From: Enoplosus armatus
Taxonomy: Eukaryota > Chordata > Actinopteri > Centrarchiformes > Enoplosidae
Assembly: GCF_043641665.1 (NCBI RefSeq)
Contig: NC_092183.1
Span: 17,219,501-17,283,500, forward strand
Reading direction: 5' to 3'
DNA: 64,000 nt
Positions within the stretch are counted from its first letter, which is position 1, and each line of letters begins with the position of its first letter. Below are positions 53,633-64,000 of the stretch, in pieces. The notes beneath the pieces were generated by a model that ran no database searches, was not told the DNA's origin, and worked only from the letters and a program-made list of their open reading frames with translations. The position numbers and the translations under genes are program-made.

Positions 53633-56600
53633 AACGGAGTCCTGCAGTTTTGCTTCACTGCTGCTTGAAATAAGTGAAAACCTGCTTAGAAAACTGCCTT
53701 TTTGAGACATCAACCAGTCATAGTTTTCTTATCCAGGATTAAATGTCATGACAGTGGTGTCTTTATGGAGGAGGAAGCCTGTATTTAGCCCTGGGCACTG
53801 TGAGGAGCCAGACTCGTTTCTCACAGCGATGGCAGGTAATTTCCAGGCTCTGCACCTCCGTTTCCGCATAACAATAACCTGTTCCTTCTTCGCTCATTAA
53901 CAAGGACGTTATGACAGTTCTCCTTCTGTTAGTAGAGATGCCACTTCCTGCTACCCAACATAAAACCTCTATTTGTCTCCCTTTTTATGGCATGAATTCC
54001 TCTCTGACCAGCCATCCAAGAATCTCGTCACCTTCATAGCTCTTTTTATTTATTGTTATCTGCTGCCTTGCTGTAGGTCAAAAAACTTTGGAGGAATAAC
54101 TTAATATTCTAAAATGTTGAGTGATGGTTAGTTCGCTTTTGAGTGTCATATCGAGTAATCGTAATAGGCCATAAAGCACCTTTTTAGAAATAATGTTTAC
54201 ACAGTGCACACTTAGGAAGAAAAATGACCTTTAATGGATTGAATTGTGAATCTATGTATGGATGATGGTTAAAGGCTTATTTGCATATAACACGACAAAT
54301 TCATTTTTCCATTTTAGCCAGTTGACACATGACTGGCTCCTGTTTTTTAGTGTCAAATTCATAGACTACCATTTCATTCATTTTCACGCTATTTACTGAA
54401 AACCAAGATCCACCAGCTCCACAAACCATAACTTAAGCAGTTTAGAAAAGATCTGAAATCTGATTTCTAAGTGCTAGCTGAAAAAAAAATTCCTCTGCCA
54501 CTGTACATTAATCAAACCGCATTCTGAGGCCCTTTAACATAACTAACATTGATTTTATAATGAGAGTTGGGTAATTTAAAAAGATACAACAATTTAAGTG
54601 ATTTCACACAGCACTAAAATAAACATCAAACACGCATTGGTGAAGCATGTTGTGTTCTGGATGACTTGAGCTGAAGAAAAGAAAACAGAAAGAGGTACCC
54701 CACATTATTTCCTCTAAGGTTTTACAACTAATCAATGTTATCTGTATGCGCCACACTGAGTGTGACCTAAGCAAATATCTATATTTGGTTTCAAACCTGT
54801 ACAAATACATAAACACTATAGATTGCAGCACTGCTGTGAAAGAGTCTTTCTGTAATATTAGTTTAGGCAGTGACACGAAATCTAATCAATTAATTAAACA
54901 CAGACAAAGTCATTCAGATAAGTATTCAGAACTTCAGTCTAAACCTAAACTAGTGTATTAATTTGTGGCTTTAATCATCAGATAATAATCGGCGGGGGTG
55001 AGTGGCCTGCTGTCTCATTCAAGGATACAATACTTGACACATGGCTGTTGATAGATGCACATTAACTGTTGTGATCGTTGACACTGAGATGGATGATCTT
55101 GGCTAACCCACAGGTAGAAGATTATTTAAAAAAACAAAAAGAAAACTGAGATTAATATGCGTTTCATAGAGCAGATGTCTGTCAGTGGGGGTTAGAAAAA
55201 CTGGCACATACAACTGAAGTCTGTAACGCTTGTCTACTCTTAGAGTTTGTTTCCTTGAGAGTATGGATCTAGGTCTAAAACATAAGTTACTAGCAAGGTG
55301 TTGCTAAGCAACCACACACAAAAAAAACTTAATGTCAAGTTGGAGATAAAACATATCCCTTAGTCTTCCATGATGGGCAAAAAAATAGTGTGTAAGGTGA
55401 AAAGGCTAACATAAAGGTAGGTTGAGAGTAACCAAGCTCCTAGTCAGAGTTGTGATATCTTACAGGGTGATGCAGTGATCCCATTATTTCTCTTTATGGA
55501 TTCATTTTCAGCCACAGAGCCTCTTAACAAGCTTTATCTGCACAGGATATGCAGTCATCCATCAAACAGATATTTCAAGGTTTCCAAGATTAAAGCATGT
55601 AAGCACAGCACCATGAAACACCTACACACAGATACACTCACACATTTTGCACATGCACATAGAAATATACACACCAACACACACAGGCACAAAAAACACA
55701 CAGGACATAGCCTGGCAGGAACCATTAATTTTAATGCCATCACACTGAACAACAAAACACTTACAATTTGTAATGAACACTAGCCCAATACTGACCAGTC
55801 TACTCCCTGTGGTGCTTTGCAATTTGTGCCCTGAGCCTCCAAAATACCCGCTGACTAAAACATGCATGGGCACAAAAATGTATGAAAACACAAACAGTAT
55901 ACAGACACTTGTGAGCACAGACACATGAGGATGAAAGGTCTGTCAGTGAGGCCTATCGAATTGCTAGAAATGTATCTTTCATGTACTCGACCTAATTATA
56001 GGACATACGGAGGAGGCAAATAGTGGAGAAGAGATTCAGGCTGAGGTTGCTGTATGTTACAGTACACTACAGTATGTTTCTCACTCAAGACCCTCCTGAA
56101 CACTGAAAGTTTCTACTGAAGTGAAGAAACAGTGTGATGTCTACTATGAAAGTTGTACTGGCACTTCTAGTTCTTCTAGCCTCTCTTTCTTGTGTATTTT
56201 GAAAATAGCAGCCAGCAAAACCAGGGTAGACAAAATGCCCTAACATTAAATATAAGCAGCACTCTTAAAGGGGACAAAATCAGTGGTTAAAAGTGACTTC
56301 GTAGTACACAATATAAGACTTCAAGCTGTCTAGTGATGTCTAGATGTAGTCGTGAACAACCTCTTGACATCGATTAGCCTAAAAATTTAAAATTAGGTTG
56401 TTCTATTAGTCATCTACCACTTAAAAAAAATCTGGCCTCAATAAATTAATTAAATACAGTAAACACACATAAATGTTGCACTTAAAACCCACACACTGAC
56501 TAAGGCTGGCTGAATGGAAATATGGCTCAACCAGCTGAGATGGTAAAGGAGTTCGTCAGCAACTCAATAAAGTCCTCGCTTCATCAGTGACGAGTGAATC

Positions 56601-58821
56601 ATCGTCATCCTCCTTTGCGTATTTCATCAGAATCGTCCACTCTCTCCTGCTCTCTTTTACTCTCTCTTTCTCAGTAAGACCATGTGACAGTATCACAATC
56701 ACAAAACCCCTTTTTCCACTGCCATGCCCTGGTGCCCAATATTATATCAATTTAAATATTAGAGCTATATTATATTTTTGGTGCAGACTGATAAGACATG
56801 CACATATGTCTCTTTCTCATCACACAGTAAAAAAAAACTTGAAAAATGTTCTCCATTAAACTTCCCCAGCCAAATAAGCTGCTCCATTAAATACCACTAT
56901 CTCAGGGCCATTACGGAGCCTCTCCTCTCCTCTCCTCAGTATGTGCAGCCCGGTAATGTGTAATGTGACAGAACACAGAGCCAGTGCAGGACTCAAGCAG
57001 GTAGACAGTCAACAGCCACTCGGCTAGATAATGAGGTCTCTTTGGTGTGTTCTTTTCTTAATAACAGTCTAGCAGTGCACTGTACAAAGAGCAAGCTTCT
57101 TTTCTTTCTCTTAAAGCGTCATAGATAAAGATGGTCTCAGACTGGGGTAATGAGTCTCTTGATGCAGCAGGTACAATGTCCTGCTGATAACAGCTGAAAC
57201 ACTTACTGATGTGTTTGAATATGTGACAGTTAAAACCCTGATAAAGTAGATGAGTCAACAGTGACAAACTATATTAATACCTTGTACTACGACCTAGTAT
57301 CTGCCTGACTCCACGTTCAAAAATACTGAATATTTAATCTCACATGCACGCACTGCAGGCATCTTTGTTTACTATTACACTCACATTTATCTCTGAATGT
57401 CACTGTTTTCCCTGAGACACACACTAATGTCAAAATGTGTTCTTCCTCTCCTATCCGCTCATCATGATGCTAAAAGATGGTTTAACAGCCCAGATGGTGA
57501 CATTTCACAGTCTATAATTGTTCATGATCACAAAAGAGAAACCCAGTTAAGGAGAGCCAGAGTCACCCTGATGGAAAAGCAATGAAGTGATTAAATGATT
57601 TATGACACGGTGAAAGAGAAGGAACATTTGTTGTCAGTTCAAGAAAAGAGTCATTCCAGTTGAAATCGATAACATTCTGCACACTGTTGCTGAGACGACT
57701 TGAAATTAGGTTTGAACTACAACTAAGATGACAACTTTTTTGGCCCTTGCAAAGCATCAGCATACACCATCCACAGCTTCATCATCAGTCCCATCCTCCT
57801 GCAACAGTTTTATATTCTGTCTACTGTTACCCCTGACAAATGACTGCATTTTGTTGGTAATTTGCCACATTCTCATTTTGCAGGATGAAAGGTGACGATG
57901 GGAAGATTCCCACAGTTAAAACTTTCAGGTGTTTATTAGCCCATAAAGGGGGTATAATCACCTTGAAAGATGGAGATAAGATGACAGTGTTTGTTTTTCC
58001 ACATGCTTACATATTACTTGAGTCAAATATATATATCAGTGCTTTCAGAAAAATATAACATTAACTTCCTCATGACACAAACACAGCATTAGCTATGCTT
58101 TCTAAATTTCTAATTGGCTAGCATATCATTGTGCTACATTGTTTTCACACCGAGTCACCCTCGATTGATTCCACTGTTACAACAGCTGGCAGTGATGCTT
58201 TCAACACAATGCTCTTTAAATGTACAGTAAGTTTACTGGCGACATGGTCAGGTTTTGGTGCAGGTAGCATAGAATTTGAGCATGGCAGATGTCTTTAAAT
58301 TGTCTATGCACTAAAAACTCTTACTTGGAAAAAAAACAATCTACCCACTGAACAGCAGTTCAACAGTTATCAGGTGATTAGTCTGGCTCACAGGATGTAG
58401 GCTGTTGGGATAAGTCTGCCATTGGACGACTATCTCAGTCGGCATTCTCCCTTTCTGCTGTCTGCGTGTTACCGTTTTGCAAGGGCACAGTCGCTGCCTC
58501 CTGGGCTTAGCGCCACCCAAGACGATTGCGATTGGTTGAAAGAAAAACAAACAAGCCAAAGGGTTGCTTCCCCTATACCAGAATGATAATGGGTTGAGCC
58601 AGACCTTTCTCCACTTCCTCCACAAAGTGTCTCGCATAGCCTGACCATCAGGTGATTGACTTCCAGAGGATCCTCATCAACATGCATCCATCTATGACCA
58701 CAATCAATAGCTCTTTATACAGTACAACAGTGATGAATAATGAACTACATCATAGGAGATGAATGAACACCCAGAGGGCCCTTAATTAAATAATGGCTCT
58801 TCTGGAATTGTCATTAAGCTC

Positions 58822-58854
58822 CCAAACATTAATCTCTTAATGATTAATGTTTGG
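58822..58854. repeat. Perfect 12-bp inverted repeat
   Basis: CCAAACATTAAT at 58822-58833 and its exact inverse at 58843-58854 with a 9-bp spacer, in an AT-rich setting with several TAAT cores of the kind homeodomain proteins bind. Confidence 0.8.
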
Positions 58855-61549
58855 TTTAGTCTTAGGACAAGCAGCAGGCAATAACTACTGTAGATAGCCT
58901 TGAGTGACAAAACAGTAAGTACAAAGTGAAAATGCATTTTTGTAAAGATGGACAGTGGTGATGTTCATTGGTGATCATGATCATCAAGGACAAGACTTCT
59001 TCACCTGTCTGCTCTTATTAAAGGTATCCTGCAGTGACACATCTTGATGAGAAGAACAACACTCACAGTACAGTCTCTCATAAGTCTGTGGTCAGAAGCA
59101 GTTGTGGCCCCTCACCACTTAAAAGGGACTTCCATGTGTGTGTGCAGAATGTGGGGTAGTATTTGGGGACAAGGACAGGGAGATAGAGGATCAACTGTGG
59201 ACAGAAGTCTCTGCGCGGACTTGTGTTCCCCGTCTCATTTGACATCCTGTACAGAGCAGCAGGAGTGCTGCATACATTCCTGTCAACGCAGATTAGGATA
59301 TCCCCGGAGCTTTACGAGCCCAGAGGACACCGTCAAGCTTACTGCTCGGAGAAAACAAGGAACTTTTTATTGCCTCAAGACACAATGCTGGAACTAATTA
59401 GGTGTGTTTACACATAGAACACTAAATTAAGTGTAATTCTAAAAATAAAAAGATTTAGGAATGGATCATGTAAAATACAGTCCCCAAAGTAAGTGTGATA
59501 ATAATGCAGCATGAGTACTCTTATGTTACTTTGTATTACATTTGCAGTGATTAGGTTCAAGTAAGAGCTTCAAGTAAGTAAGGAAATGAAAGAGGAAAAC
59601 CAAGTCAAAAAGACTGTGTGTTTAAGGATTGACACAATCTCCATGTGTCACACTTGACATCTTGTCTGAATCAATTAAAATTATCTACCCAGTCAACGTA
59701 GGGCTTGAGTGTGCTGAAAGTAAATGCAATGTTGTGTGCATATACCATTATGTAATGCCTTCTCTTTACTGTACATTGCAACAATGCTGTGAGGAACTGG
59801 AGAACATGGTGATTATAATTGAAAGCCTGGTTCATGTCCAATAAACATGTTGAGTCTTACATCCAAAATGTCTGTACAGAGCAGAAAGGTGGAAAGACAC
59901 CGTGGAATAAAGATAAATAAAGATAAACAGACTGAGGATGAGAGATCAAACAGTAGGAAGTGGAAACATCATCTTTTGTCTCTGGACCACAATAAGTCAC
60001 CAGACTCACCACAATGGAGCAGTAACCCATAATGATTATAAGCTCTGGCCTATAAACACTGTGTCATATACGAGAGGAGGCCACAAGAGGGGAGCACCTC
60101 TTTCATGGTAAATCCCATGATGAGCAAGATTAAGTTGCAGTCTGTGAGTATGTGTGTCTGTGTATATGTATCCAGTATGTCGGTGTGTTTAACCACTACC
60201 TCACGCAATCCACATTTAAGCTGTTGTCTCCTTCTACTTGAGCAGCTTGCAAACTGGCAGAAAATGTTTTTGTTTGTAGGGCGTTTCATCGTTATGAAGT
60301 CTATTCATCTTCGGCTGCAATGGAACATAATGACGCATTACTTAAATCAAAGATTGTTTTATGTTTTTAATGTCCTGGATGATTTTTTTCTCGCATCTGG
60401 CTAGTAATTTGTGAAGTAGTAGTCCGGTCTATGAATTGTGATTGCACGTAAGTTAGTTTGATTCAGTTAAAACCATTTAGTTTATTAACTTTGTTTGAAT
60501 TTTACTGCACGCTGAGGAAAAGGCTAGGGCAGTGAGAGCATGACACAGCTTATTAAGTGTAAAAGAACAGCCTTTTGTCTGTAAAAACATTTACTCTGGC
60601 CTAAATGAAAGAATGACAGCGTGTCAGTTTAATATCTGAATACTATTTTAAAGGAAGTAAAGCTGTTGCCTATGTGGTGGTGAATCAGTTAAATTTGTTA
60701 AGGGATCCTTTTGTCCTGATCACAGACCAGCAGTCCTATTCACATTCATGTATTCACACATCACTTCCCTGTCACCACGATTAGAGCATCTCTTAACGCA
60801 GTCAATCTTGACCAGTCACAGCTAGCACTTCAACATCTCACTGTGTTACAGTAAAGATGTCTCGATGTACTTCTCAGGGAAAAACCCAGGAACAGAAAAT
60901 GACATTAACGCATCCACCTAAATTGTGTCAACTGTGAACTGAAAGTGCTAAATGTGTTAATACCACATCCTGATGCAACTGTATTAAACTTCCTTTGCGA
61001 CTGCTGAGAGGTAACACATGATGAGAGTTGTGACAAATTACATTCACAGGCACATTGACAAGGACATGTTTGCTTTCAGAAAATATAACACACGAATCTG
61101 CCTGGAATTCACTACAGGTTAATACTAGAGAAACAGCACTCTCGTCTGCTGCAGCTGACAGCTACACAACGCAGCCACTCTCCATAAATAATGAAGAGGA
61201 AAGATCTTCCACTGAGAAAGAAAGACAGAGGCGGAGGAGGTGAAACAAGAGCGGGGGGCGGGGGGGGGGCTAAAGGTACAGAAGAAGGAAGAATGGCACC
61301 TTGAAAGAGAAATAAGAGATGTACATTGATGAATGGAAAACAGCAGGCAGTTGAAAAGATGTATATGGAGAACTAGACAGAGGGGTTATGACAGCATGAA
61401 AGCTGAAAACAGGAAACAGTGGGAGTTATGGAGGATGGAAAATGACAACAGGTAGAAGACAGACAGACCAACAGACAAGAACAGAAGTGTTTTTGGTACG
61501 CACGCTGTCACAGTCAAACTCAATGAGATTGAAAAACAGGAAACATCTC

Positions 61550-61930
61550 TCACACAACAAACATATTGGCAGACTGCAGAGCATTAGCAGGTTTTTCCCA
61601 TGTGTTTGTCACCACTGAATTTGGTGCGGTGACAAACTGAGCTGGGAGCGTCAAGTGTTGCTGACATCGCAGACAGACAAGCTGGTAGCCCTGCTGCCAA
61701 CCCAACCTGTCAACCGACCCGGAGCGAGTCAATGCCAGTCTGAGATCACGCTGACACGCCTCACAAACAGAGCATAGTGCAGCACTGAGCACATCCGTCA
61801 GGAACATGGTGATCCAGGCTTCCATTTGCTGGCTCAGCAACTTCACAGCAGAACGGAACCACCCCAAAAAGATTGCTGATGGGCTTTTTTGAAGGCTCAC
61901 CGTCTCCCACCCAACACAACACTGTACATA
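61550..61930 (-). CDS. Orphan open reading frame next to Tc1, possible exon or gene relic
   Basis: About 125 codons read without a stop from the Tc1 left end to a TGA at 61550; the frame's only upstream ATG lies within the Tc1 repeat, so any true start or splice site was elsewhere. The peptide has a hydrophobic/Gln stretch (LLSQQMEAWITMFL) and two similar cysteine motifs, VCEACQRDL and VCLRCQQHL, about 40 residues apart, as in a zinc-binding unit. I do not recognise a family. A possible acceptor (CCCATCAG) precedes IFLGWF. It may be a chance frame, an exon, or a relic cut by the transposon. Confidence 0.25.
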   Translation of the reverse strand, partial: YVQCCVGWETVSLQKSPSAIFLGWFRSAVKLLSQQMEAWITMFLTDVLSAALCSVCEACQRDLRLALTRSGSVDRLGWQQGYQLVCLRCQQHLTLPAQFVTAPNSVVTNTWEKPANALQSANMFVV

Positions 61931-62148
61931 CAGTGCATCCGGAAAGTATTCACAGCGCTTCACTTTTTCCACATTTTGTTATGTTGCAGCCTTATACCAA
62001 AATGGATTAAATTCATTTTTTTCCTCAAAATTCTACACACAACACCCCATAATGACAACGTGAAAAAAGTTTATTTGAGATTTTTGCAAATTTATTAAAA
62101 ATAAAAAACCTGAGAAATCACATGTACATAAGTATTCACAGCCTTTGC
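61931..62148. repeat. Left terminal inverted repeat of complete Tc1
   Basis: About 218 bp, matching the right end (63351-63567) in inverted orientation with few differences. AAGTATTCACAGC occurs at 61944-61956 (outer) and 62130-62142 (inner), the likely transposase-binding direct repeats. Confidence 0.92.
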
Positions 62149-63189
62149 TCAATACTTTGTTGATGCACCTTTGGCAGCAATTACAGCCTCAAGTCTTTTT
62201 GAATATGATGCCACAAGCTTGGCACACCTATCTTTGGGCAGTTTCACCCATTCCTCTTTGCAGCACCTCTCAAGCTCCATCAGGTTGGATGGGAAGCGTC
62301 GGTGCACAGCCATTTTCAGATCTCTCCAGAGATGTTCAATCGGATTCAAGTCTGGGCTCTGGCTGGGCCACTCAAGGACATTCACAGAGTTGTCCTGAAG
62401 CCACTCCTTTGATATCTTGGCTGTGTGCTTAGGGTCGTTGTCCTGCTGAAAGATAAACCGTCGCCCCAGTCTGAGGTCAAGAGCGCTCTGGAGCAGGTTT
62501 TCATCCAGGATGTCTCTGTACTTTGCTGCATTCATCTTTCCCTCTATCCTGACTAGTCTCCCAGTTCCTGCCGCTGAAAAACATCCCCACAGCATGATGC
62601 TGCCACCACCATGCTTCACTGTAGGGATGGTATTGGCCTGGTGATGAGCGGTGCCTGGTTTCCTCCAAACGTGACGCCTGGCATTCACACCAAAGAGTTC
62701 AATCTTTCTCTCATCAGACCAGAGAATTTTGTTTCTCATGGTCTGAGAGTCCTTCAGGTGCCTTTTGGCAAACTCCAGGCGGGCTGCTATGTGCCTTTTA
62801 CTAAGGAGTGGCTTCCGTCTGGCCACTCTACCATACAGGCCTGATTGGTGGATTGCTGCAGAGATGGTTGTCCTTCTGGAAGGTTCTCCTCTCTCCACAG
62901 AGGAACTCTGGAGCTCTGACAGAGTGACCATCGGGTTCTTGGTCACCTCCCTGACTAAGGCCCTTCTCCCCCGATTACTCAGTTTAGATGGCCGGCCAGC
63001 TCTAGGAAGAGTCCTGGTGGTTCCGAACTTCTTCCACTTACGAATGATGGAGGCCACTGTGCTCATTGGGACCTTCAAAGCAGCAGAAATTTTTCTGTAA
63101 CCTTCCCCAGATTTGTGCCTCGAGACAATCCTGTCTCGGAGGTCTACAGACAATTCCTTTGACTTCATGCTTGGTTTGTGCTCTGACAT
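62149..63189 (-). CDS. Tc1-type transposase, full length, DD34E
   Basis: 346 residues with no stop or frameshift. The N-terminal paired-type helix-turn-helix region (about 10-115) includes GEGYRKISAALKVPMSTVAS and the GRPSKLS linker typical of Tc1 DNA-binding domains. The catalytic DDE domain has D159 in LWSDERK, D250 in FQQDNDPKHT and E285 in SPDLNPIEHLW; 34 residues separate the last two, as the family requires. The glycine-rich box VKHGGGSIMLWGCF is intact. The length matches active family members (about 340-350). An in-frame Met at residue 8 (MKSKELS) is an alternative start. LWSDERK has Arg where many relatives have Thr. The enzyme would cut and paste its own element at TA sites. Confidence 0.95.
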   Translation of the reverse strand: MSEHKPSMKSKELSVDLRDRIVSRHKSGEGYRKISAALKVPMSTVASIIRKWKKFGTTRTLPRAGRPSKLSNRGRRALVREVTKNPMVTLSELQSSSVERGEPSRRTTISAAIHQSGLYGRVARRKPLLSKRHIAARLEFAKRHLKDSQTMRNKILWSDERKIELFGVNARRHVWRKPGTAHHQANTIPTVKHGGGSIMLWGCFSAAGTGRLVRIEGKMNAAKYRDILDENLLQSALDLRLGRRFIFQQDNDPKHTAKISKEWLQDNSVNVLEWPSQSPDLNPIEHLWRDLKMAVHRRFPSNLMELERCCKEEWVKLPKDRCAKLVASYSKRLEAVIAAKGASTKY

Positions 63190-63350
63190 GCACTGTCAAC
63201 TGTGGGACCTTATATAGACAGGTGTGTGCCTTTCCAAATCATGTCCAATCAACTGAATTTACCACAGGTGGACTCCAATTAAGCTGCAGAAACATCTCAA
63301 GGATGATCAGTGGAAACAGGATGCACCTGAGCTCAATTTTGAGCTTCATG

Positions 63351-63567
63351 GCAAAGGCTGTGAATACTTATGTACATGTGATTTCTTAGTTTTTTATTTT
63401 TAATAAATTTGCAAAAATTTCAAAAAAACTTTTTTCACATTGTCATTATGGGGTGTTGTGTGTAGAATTTTGAGGAAAAAAATTAATTTAATCCATTTTG
63501 GAATAAGGGTGTAACATAACAAAATGTGGAAAAAGTGAAGCGCCGTGAATACTTTCCGGATGCACTG
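63351..63567. repeat. Right terminal inverted repeat of complete Tc1
   Basis: About 217 bp. The inner direct repeat is at 63357-63369 (perfect) and the outer at 63542-63554, where one base differs from the other three copies. Confidence 0.92.
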
Positions 63568-63704
63568 TATATATATATATATACACACACAGTATATATA
63601 TATATACACAATATATATATACACACACAATACATATATATATATATATACACACAATATATATACATATATATACACAGTATATATATATACACAGTAT
63701 AGAT

Positions 63705-63739
<35 letters not shown>

Positions 63740-63750
63740 CACACACACAT
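63568..63750. repeat. TA/CA compound repeat next to complete Tc1
   Basis: TATA tracts interspersed with CACA and ending in CA units at about 63705-63750; begins at the target TA of the Tc1 insertion. Confidence 0.95.
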
Positions 63751-64000
63751 ATAGGCTTCAAGCCTCAACAGATAAAAACATTACTTATCATTTCCTGCCA
63801 TAAACATCCCCGCTGATGCATTATTATTTATCATCTTGAAATGTGGAATGCTATCTCTCATTAATTGCTCATTGTATCTCTTTAATGGTGCAGACAAGAG
63901 TCATAACTCAAACCACTCAGCACAGGTTTGATTTGTGGAACAGATGCCTAAAATCTACACTGATGCTATTTGCATAATCAATATGTGCATACTAAAGCAT

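Larger units (their letters stand above)
61931..63567 (-). mobile_element. Complete Tc1-type DNA transposon
   Basis: 1.64 kb element with terminal inverted repeats of about 217 bp, flanked by TA on both sides (61929-61930 and 63568-63569), the standard Tc1/mariner target duplication. The ends begin CAGTGCATCCGGAAAGTATT. The interior carries one uninterrupted transposase gene on the minus strand. Each terminal repeat has an outer and an inner copy of AAGTATTCACAGC, the IR/DR layout known from Sleeping Beauty-type elements. Confidence 0.95.
47995..64000 (-). other. upstream mctp1 intron or 5' region
   Basis: 16 kb upstream of the first identified exon. MCTP1 genes have very long 5' introns and a GC-rich, poorly conserved first coding exon; nothing like it is visible here, so most of this is probably intron. 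It contains a high-complexity block (48570-48780), a CT/CA repeat (51268-51331), a LINE 3' end (53150-53632), an inverted repeat (58822-58854), an orphan open frame (61550-61930), the complete Tc1 element (61931-63567) and a TA/CA compound repeat (63568-63750). Confidence 0.6.

Noticed and set aside
59044..59397. Plus-strand open frame of 117 codons
   Set aside because: Low similarity to anything, competing frames of equal quality, and no splice or start context.
62145..63389. Several plus-strand open frames over the complete Tc1
   Set aside because: They are antisense shadows of the transposase gene and its terminal repeat.
63400..63768. Tyr/Ile/Cys/Val-rich open frames at the right edge
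   Set aside because: Translation of TA/CA repeats and the Tc1 end.

Overview
This is vertebrate nuclear DNA, most likely from a ray-finned (teleost) fish. Long introns with consensus GT/AG borders, very frequent CA/GT, CT/GA and TA microsatellites, Tc1-type DNA transposons and LINE 3' tails ending in ATTCTG-type repeats all point that way. There are no bacterial operons, CRISPR arrays, rRNA or tRNA genes that I can see.

One host gene dominates the window. On the minus strand, 14 consecutive coding exons between 47994 and 7393 join in perfect reading phase into 525 codons. They encode the three C2 domains and the start of the membrane region of MCTP1, an ER-anchored calcium-sensing protein. 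Exons in transcription order: 47994-47874, 34790-34648, 34423-34344 and 30711-30600 (C2A); 28934-28896 (39-bp basic microexon); 25706-25542, 25132-25002 and 24115-23929 (C2B); 17825-17732, 12287-12185, 11277-11175 and 10576-10475 (C2C); 9954-9880 (linker); 7512-7393 (entry to the membrane region). The variable N-terminal exon(s) and the exons for the two membrane spans and the C-terminus were not found and presumably lie outside the window. All fifteen acidic positions expected to bind calcium in the three C2 domains are present.

Mobile DNA: a decayed Tc1 element at 32352-33953 lies inside the first visible intron. A structurally complete Tc1 element at 61931-63567, upstream of the visible exons, has an uninterrupted 346-residue DD34E transposase. 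A 5'-truncated LINE 3' end lies at 53150-53632, and two further LINE-type tails lie near 34100-34190 and 39910-39947. Two more regions are possible old interspersed repeats.

The rest is intron or upstream sequence: microsatellites, one 12-bp minisatellite, a 190-bp CT tract, and several high-complexity blocks that look like candidate conserved regulatory elements but cannot be proven so without alignment. I did not find a novel multi-gene system. The most notable points are the possibly intact Tc1 transposon, UG tracts directly at the splice acceptors of two C2B exons, and an orphan open frame with paired CxxC motifs abutting the Tc1 insertion.
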